From the NCBI GenBank assembly GCA_965200115.1, contig OZ241336.1, forward strand, positions 3,100,001 to 3,164,000: DNA of 64,000 bases. The letters are read 5' to 3'. The notes beneath the pieces are model-generated. The model was given only the letters and a program-made list of their open reading frames with translations. It had not been told where the DNA came from and searched no databases. A program made the position numbers and the translations under genes. Positions 61,960 to 64,000 of this stretch are shown here, one piece after another. Numbering within the stretch: position 1 is the stretch's first letter; every line of letters starts with the position of its first letter. Origin of the DNA: JAPOUP01 sp026708635. Its GTDB lineage: Bacteria; Pseudomonadota; Alphaproteobacteria; Rhodobacterales; Rhodobacteraceae.

Positions 61960-63108
61960 ATGTCGGACGCCTCTGCCAACATCCAGTCAAATCGTGATGC
62001 CGCTCTTGCCAACATGTACGATGCCATTGCGAAAAAGAGCATGTTTCCGTTCTGGGCGACATCGGATGATGTAACCAATGACGAAGTGCGTCAGTTGATG
62101 GCAACCAAACGCGCCGTCCCGTACCTTTGGACCTATAAGGACGATATCGAGCCGCTGCTGCGCATGTCGGCGGAACTGATAACCATGGATGACAGCGAAC
62201 GGCGCAGTCTGGTGCTGGTCAATCCCGGCCTTGCGCCAAAGCGCGCGACGGTTTCGACAATGTATACCGCCTATCGCCTGAACGATCCGAACGAGATCAT
62301 GCCCCCGCACAAGCATTCACCGTCAGCCATCCGTTTCGGCCTGACGGGCAAGGGGAACTTCACCGGTGTCGCGGGCGAAGACATAACGTTCGGACCGGGT
62401 GATATGGTTCTGACGCCAAACGACACATGGCATAATCACGGGACAATGGGCGATCAGGAGGCGGTTAACCTTTCGGTTCTGGACCTCCCGCTGGTCGAAA
62501 CGCTGAACGCGATCCATTTCGACCATAACTACACTGAAATCGAAGATGGCAAAGAGTTTCAGCGCAAGCAGCAGACGGCGCGGTACCCTACAGACTATTC
62601 GCGCGCGATCTACGGGATCGGGGGAATGACCCCACGTTGGGTGGACCATTACCGTGGTGGTGGTCTGTCCTCGCCAATGTATGTCTATCGCTGGGACGCG
62701 ATGATGGAGATCTTCCACCGCTTCCGCGACGAAGAGGGCGATCCGCACGAGGGGCTTATGGTCGAATACACCGATCCGACGCGTGGAGAACCAGTGTTCA
62801 AGACCATAACATTCTTTGCGCAGATGCTTCGGCCCGGTGAGAAGACACTGCCATTGCGTCAGACGGCAAGTCTATTGGTCGCCCCATTCCAGGGGAGTGG
62901 ATATTCCATCGTTGACGGGCAACGCTTCGACTGGAACGAGTTCGACACGCTTGCCGTGCCCGGGGGGGGATGGTGCGAGCACCACAACGGGTCAGAGACA
63001 AAGTCGGTTTATCTGTTCGTCGCGTCCGATGAGCCGACACTCAAGAAGTTGTCACTCTTCAAGTCCTGGGGTCAGACCGAGGGCGGGGATGTGATCCGTC
63101 GTGCCTGA
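61960..63108 (+). CDS. Gentisate 1,2-dioxygenase-like bicupin
   Basis: 382 residues. Two cupin modules. The first holds the metal site PPHKHSPSAIRFGLTGKGNF (His-x-His and Glu-replaced region) and MVLTPNDTWHNHGTMGD (third His), the pattern of gentisate/salicylate ring-cleavage dioxygenases. The second module (about 280-360) is degenerate. Fe(II) and O2 would open a hydroxylated aromatic ring. GAGAAGGACCACC precedes ATG 61961-type start region, giving a usable ribosome site. Followed 20 bases later by the LVIVD-repeat gene, so probably one operon. The exact substrate is unknown. Confidence 0.85.
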   Translation: MSDASANIQSNRDAALANMYDAIAKKSMFPFWATSDDVTNDEVRQLMATKRAVPYLWTYKDDIEPLLRMSAELITMDDSERRSLVLVNPGLAPKRATVSTMYTAYRLNDPNEIMPPHKHSPSAIRFGLTGKGNFTGVAGEDITFGPGDMVLTPNDTWHNHGTMGDQEAVNLSVLDLPLVETLNAIHFDHNYTEIEDGKEFQRKQQTARYPTDYSRAIYGIGGMTPRWVDHYRGGGLSSPMYVYRWDAMMEIFHRFRDEEGDPHEGLMVEYTDPTRGEPVFKTITFFAQMLRPGEKTLPLRQTASLLVAPFQGSGYSIVDGQRFDWNEFDTLAVPGGGWCEHHNGSETKSVYLFVASDEPTLKKLSLFKSWGQTEGGDVIRRA

Positions 63109-63128
63109 ACTGGGTTGGGGCGCCTAGA

Positions 63129-64000
63129 ATGGCAGAAGCACTAAACACCAAGCTTCTTTCGCATATCGACTGCCCCGGTGGGGGGCAGGTCTGGGTTGAG
63201 GGCACGATGCTTTACATCGGGCATATGCGCAATCCTTCGGGGACGACGATTGTCGATGTCGCAGATCCGCGTGCCCCGAAAATACTCGCGCGGATCGATG
63301 TTCCTGATGGCTGGCATTCGCACAAGGTGCGGGCGTCCGGTGATATCATGATCGTGAATCACGAGAAGATCGGTCAGGATGGCGATCAGAATTTCGGCGG
63401 CGGTATGGGCATCTACGATGTGTCGAAACCGGCCGAGCCAAAGCTGATCACAAAGTGGCGGACGGGCGGTCGCGGTGTGCACCGCTACGATTTTGATGGA
63501 CGCTACGCCTATATCTCGCCAACAGCGGATGGCTATATCGGCAACTTCGTAATGATCCTGGACCTTCAGGATCCGGTGAAGCCGACGGAAGTTGGCCGCT
63601 GGTGGATACCGGGTCAATGGCAGGCCGGAGGCGAGGAGTATCCTTGGGACAACTGGGTCGCGCCACGCTGTCATCATCCGATCCGCCGTGGCGACAGGCT
63701 TTACGTAAGCTATTGGCACCATGGATTCTATATCCTCGATATCTCGGATATGTCGAAGCCAAAGGCGATATCGGGCTTGAACACGAGCCCGGTCTATCCG
63801 CACCCGACCCATACCTGTCTTCCCATGGCGCAGCCGATTGCCAGTCGGGATATCATGGTGGTGGCGGATGAAGATGTGGCCAAGCTTTATCCCGCGGCGC
63901 CAGCGTTCACGTGGATCTATGACATCACCGTTGAAACTCATCCAACGCCGATTGCCACATGGCAGGTCGAGGGCCTGCACGGCGATGGCAGCCCGCAAAA
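63129..64000 (+). CDS. LVIVD-repeat beta-propeller protein (partial, runs off right edge)
   Basis: Open from ATG 63129 to the window edge (290 codons, no stop). Repeated blades of the LVIVD type: GTTIVDVADPRAPKILARID, GMGIYDVSKPAEPKLITKWR, VMILDLQDPVKPTEVGRWW, FYILDISDMSKPKAISGLN and WIYDITVETHPTPIATWQV. His-rich segments (VAPRCHHPIRRGD, YWHHGFYI, VYPHPTHTCLPM) lie between blades. No signal peptide. Such proteins occur beside catabolic oxygenases; the function is unproven. Same strand as and 20 bases after the cupin gene. Confidence 0.8.
   Translation, partial: MAEALNTKLLSHIDCPGGGQVWVEGTMLYIGHMRNPSGTTIVDVADPRAPKILARIDVPDGWHSHKVRASGDIMIVNHEKIGQDGDQNFGGGMGIYDVSKPAEPKLITKWRTGGRGVHRYDFDGRYAYISPTADGYIGNFVMILDLQDPVKPTEVGRWWIPGQWQAGGEEYPWDNWVAPRCHHPIRRGDRLYVSYWHHGFYILDISDMSKPKAISGLNTSPVYPHPTHTCLPMAQPIASRDIMVVADEDVAKLYPAAPAFTWIYDITVETHPTPIATWQVEGLHGDGSPQ

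Overview
The window looks like a chromosomal segment of an alphaproteobacterium of the Rhodobacterales type. This is inferred from recognisable gene arrangements and proteins: the hom-glpX-recJ run, secG upstream of pyrG, the thiD-thiO-thiS-thiG-thiE-thiF operon, purA followed by a DUF2842 gene, and a Rhodobacter-style porin. Base composition is high GC. Several lower-GC patches carry mobile DNA, toxin-antitoxin-like and defence-like genes. The large autotransporter and the number of decayed insertion sequences resemble what I recall of host-associated (for example sponge-symbiont) alphaproteobacterial genomes, but that is only an impression.

Layout. 1-5 kb: the start of an XRE regulator, a porin, and two surface lipoproteins with TbpB-like C-termini. 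5.6-11.4 kb: tRNA-Asn, tRNA-Glu, then recJ, glpX, hom and a small lipoprotein, all on the minus strand. 11.8-15.6 kb: accessory genes (YwgA-like protein with HD dNTPase, a membrane protein, a PIN/HTH toxin-antitoxin pair). 16-19.2 kb: glutamate dehydrogenase, a DUF6151-like remnant and a fatty-acid hydroxylase. 19.3-28.7 kb: a mosaic island with an IS1634-type element, a Fic protein, an orphan IS end, a HipA-like kinase with a HIRAN protein, and a three-gene operon ending in a ThiF/E1-like gene. That E1 gene is cut in two by a dead IS30 element and faces a convergent papain-like peptidase gene. 28.9-32.4 kb: a lytic transglycosylase, a glutamine amidotransferase and a ROK pseudogene. 33.2-36.8 kb: ten copies of an 8-bp tandem repeat directly upstream of a 1,160-residue autotransporter. 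37-45 kb: a PhnD-like protein, TerB, pyrG and secG, with pyrG and secG separated by a 540-bp segmental duplication that brackets a truncated IS; a dead IS5-type element follows.

45.3-58.9 kb is a thiamine region. Import and salvage (thiY, tenA, thiZ, thiX) is read rightwards. De novo thiazole synthesis and coupling (thiD, O, S, G, E, F) is read leftwards and converges on it. Thiamine diphosphokinase lies further right, after purA and DUF2842. No thiC and no TPP riboswitch were recognised in the window. Between thiD and purA sits a decayed element whose transposase joins a DUF4338 (DruA-like) domain to an IS4-type DDE domain. 59.1-64 kb: a GntR/FCD regulator, a GMC oxidoreductase, a gentisate-dioxygenase-like cupin and an LVIVD-repeat protein that runs off the right edge. 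This looks like a small inducible catabolic cluster, with candidate operators built from ACCATT/AATGGT half-sites.

The best candidate for something undescribed is the operon at 25.9-28.7 kb: two unrecognised small proteins, a ThiF-like activating enzyme and a C39/papain-like peptidase, next to a HIRAN/HipA-like pair. The 8-bp repeat before the autotransporter and the DruA-transposase chimera are the next most interesting.
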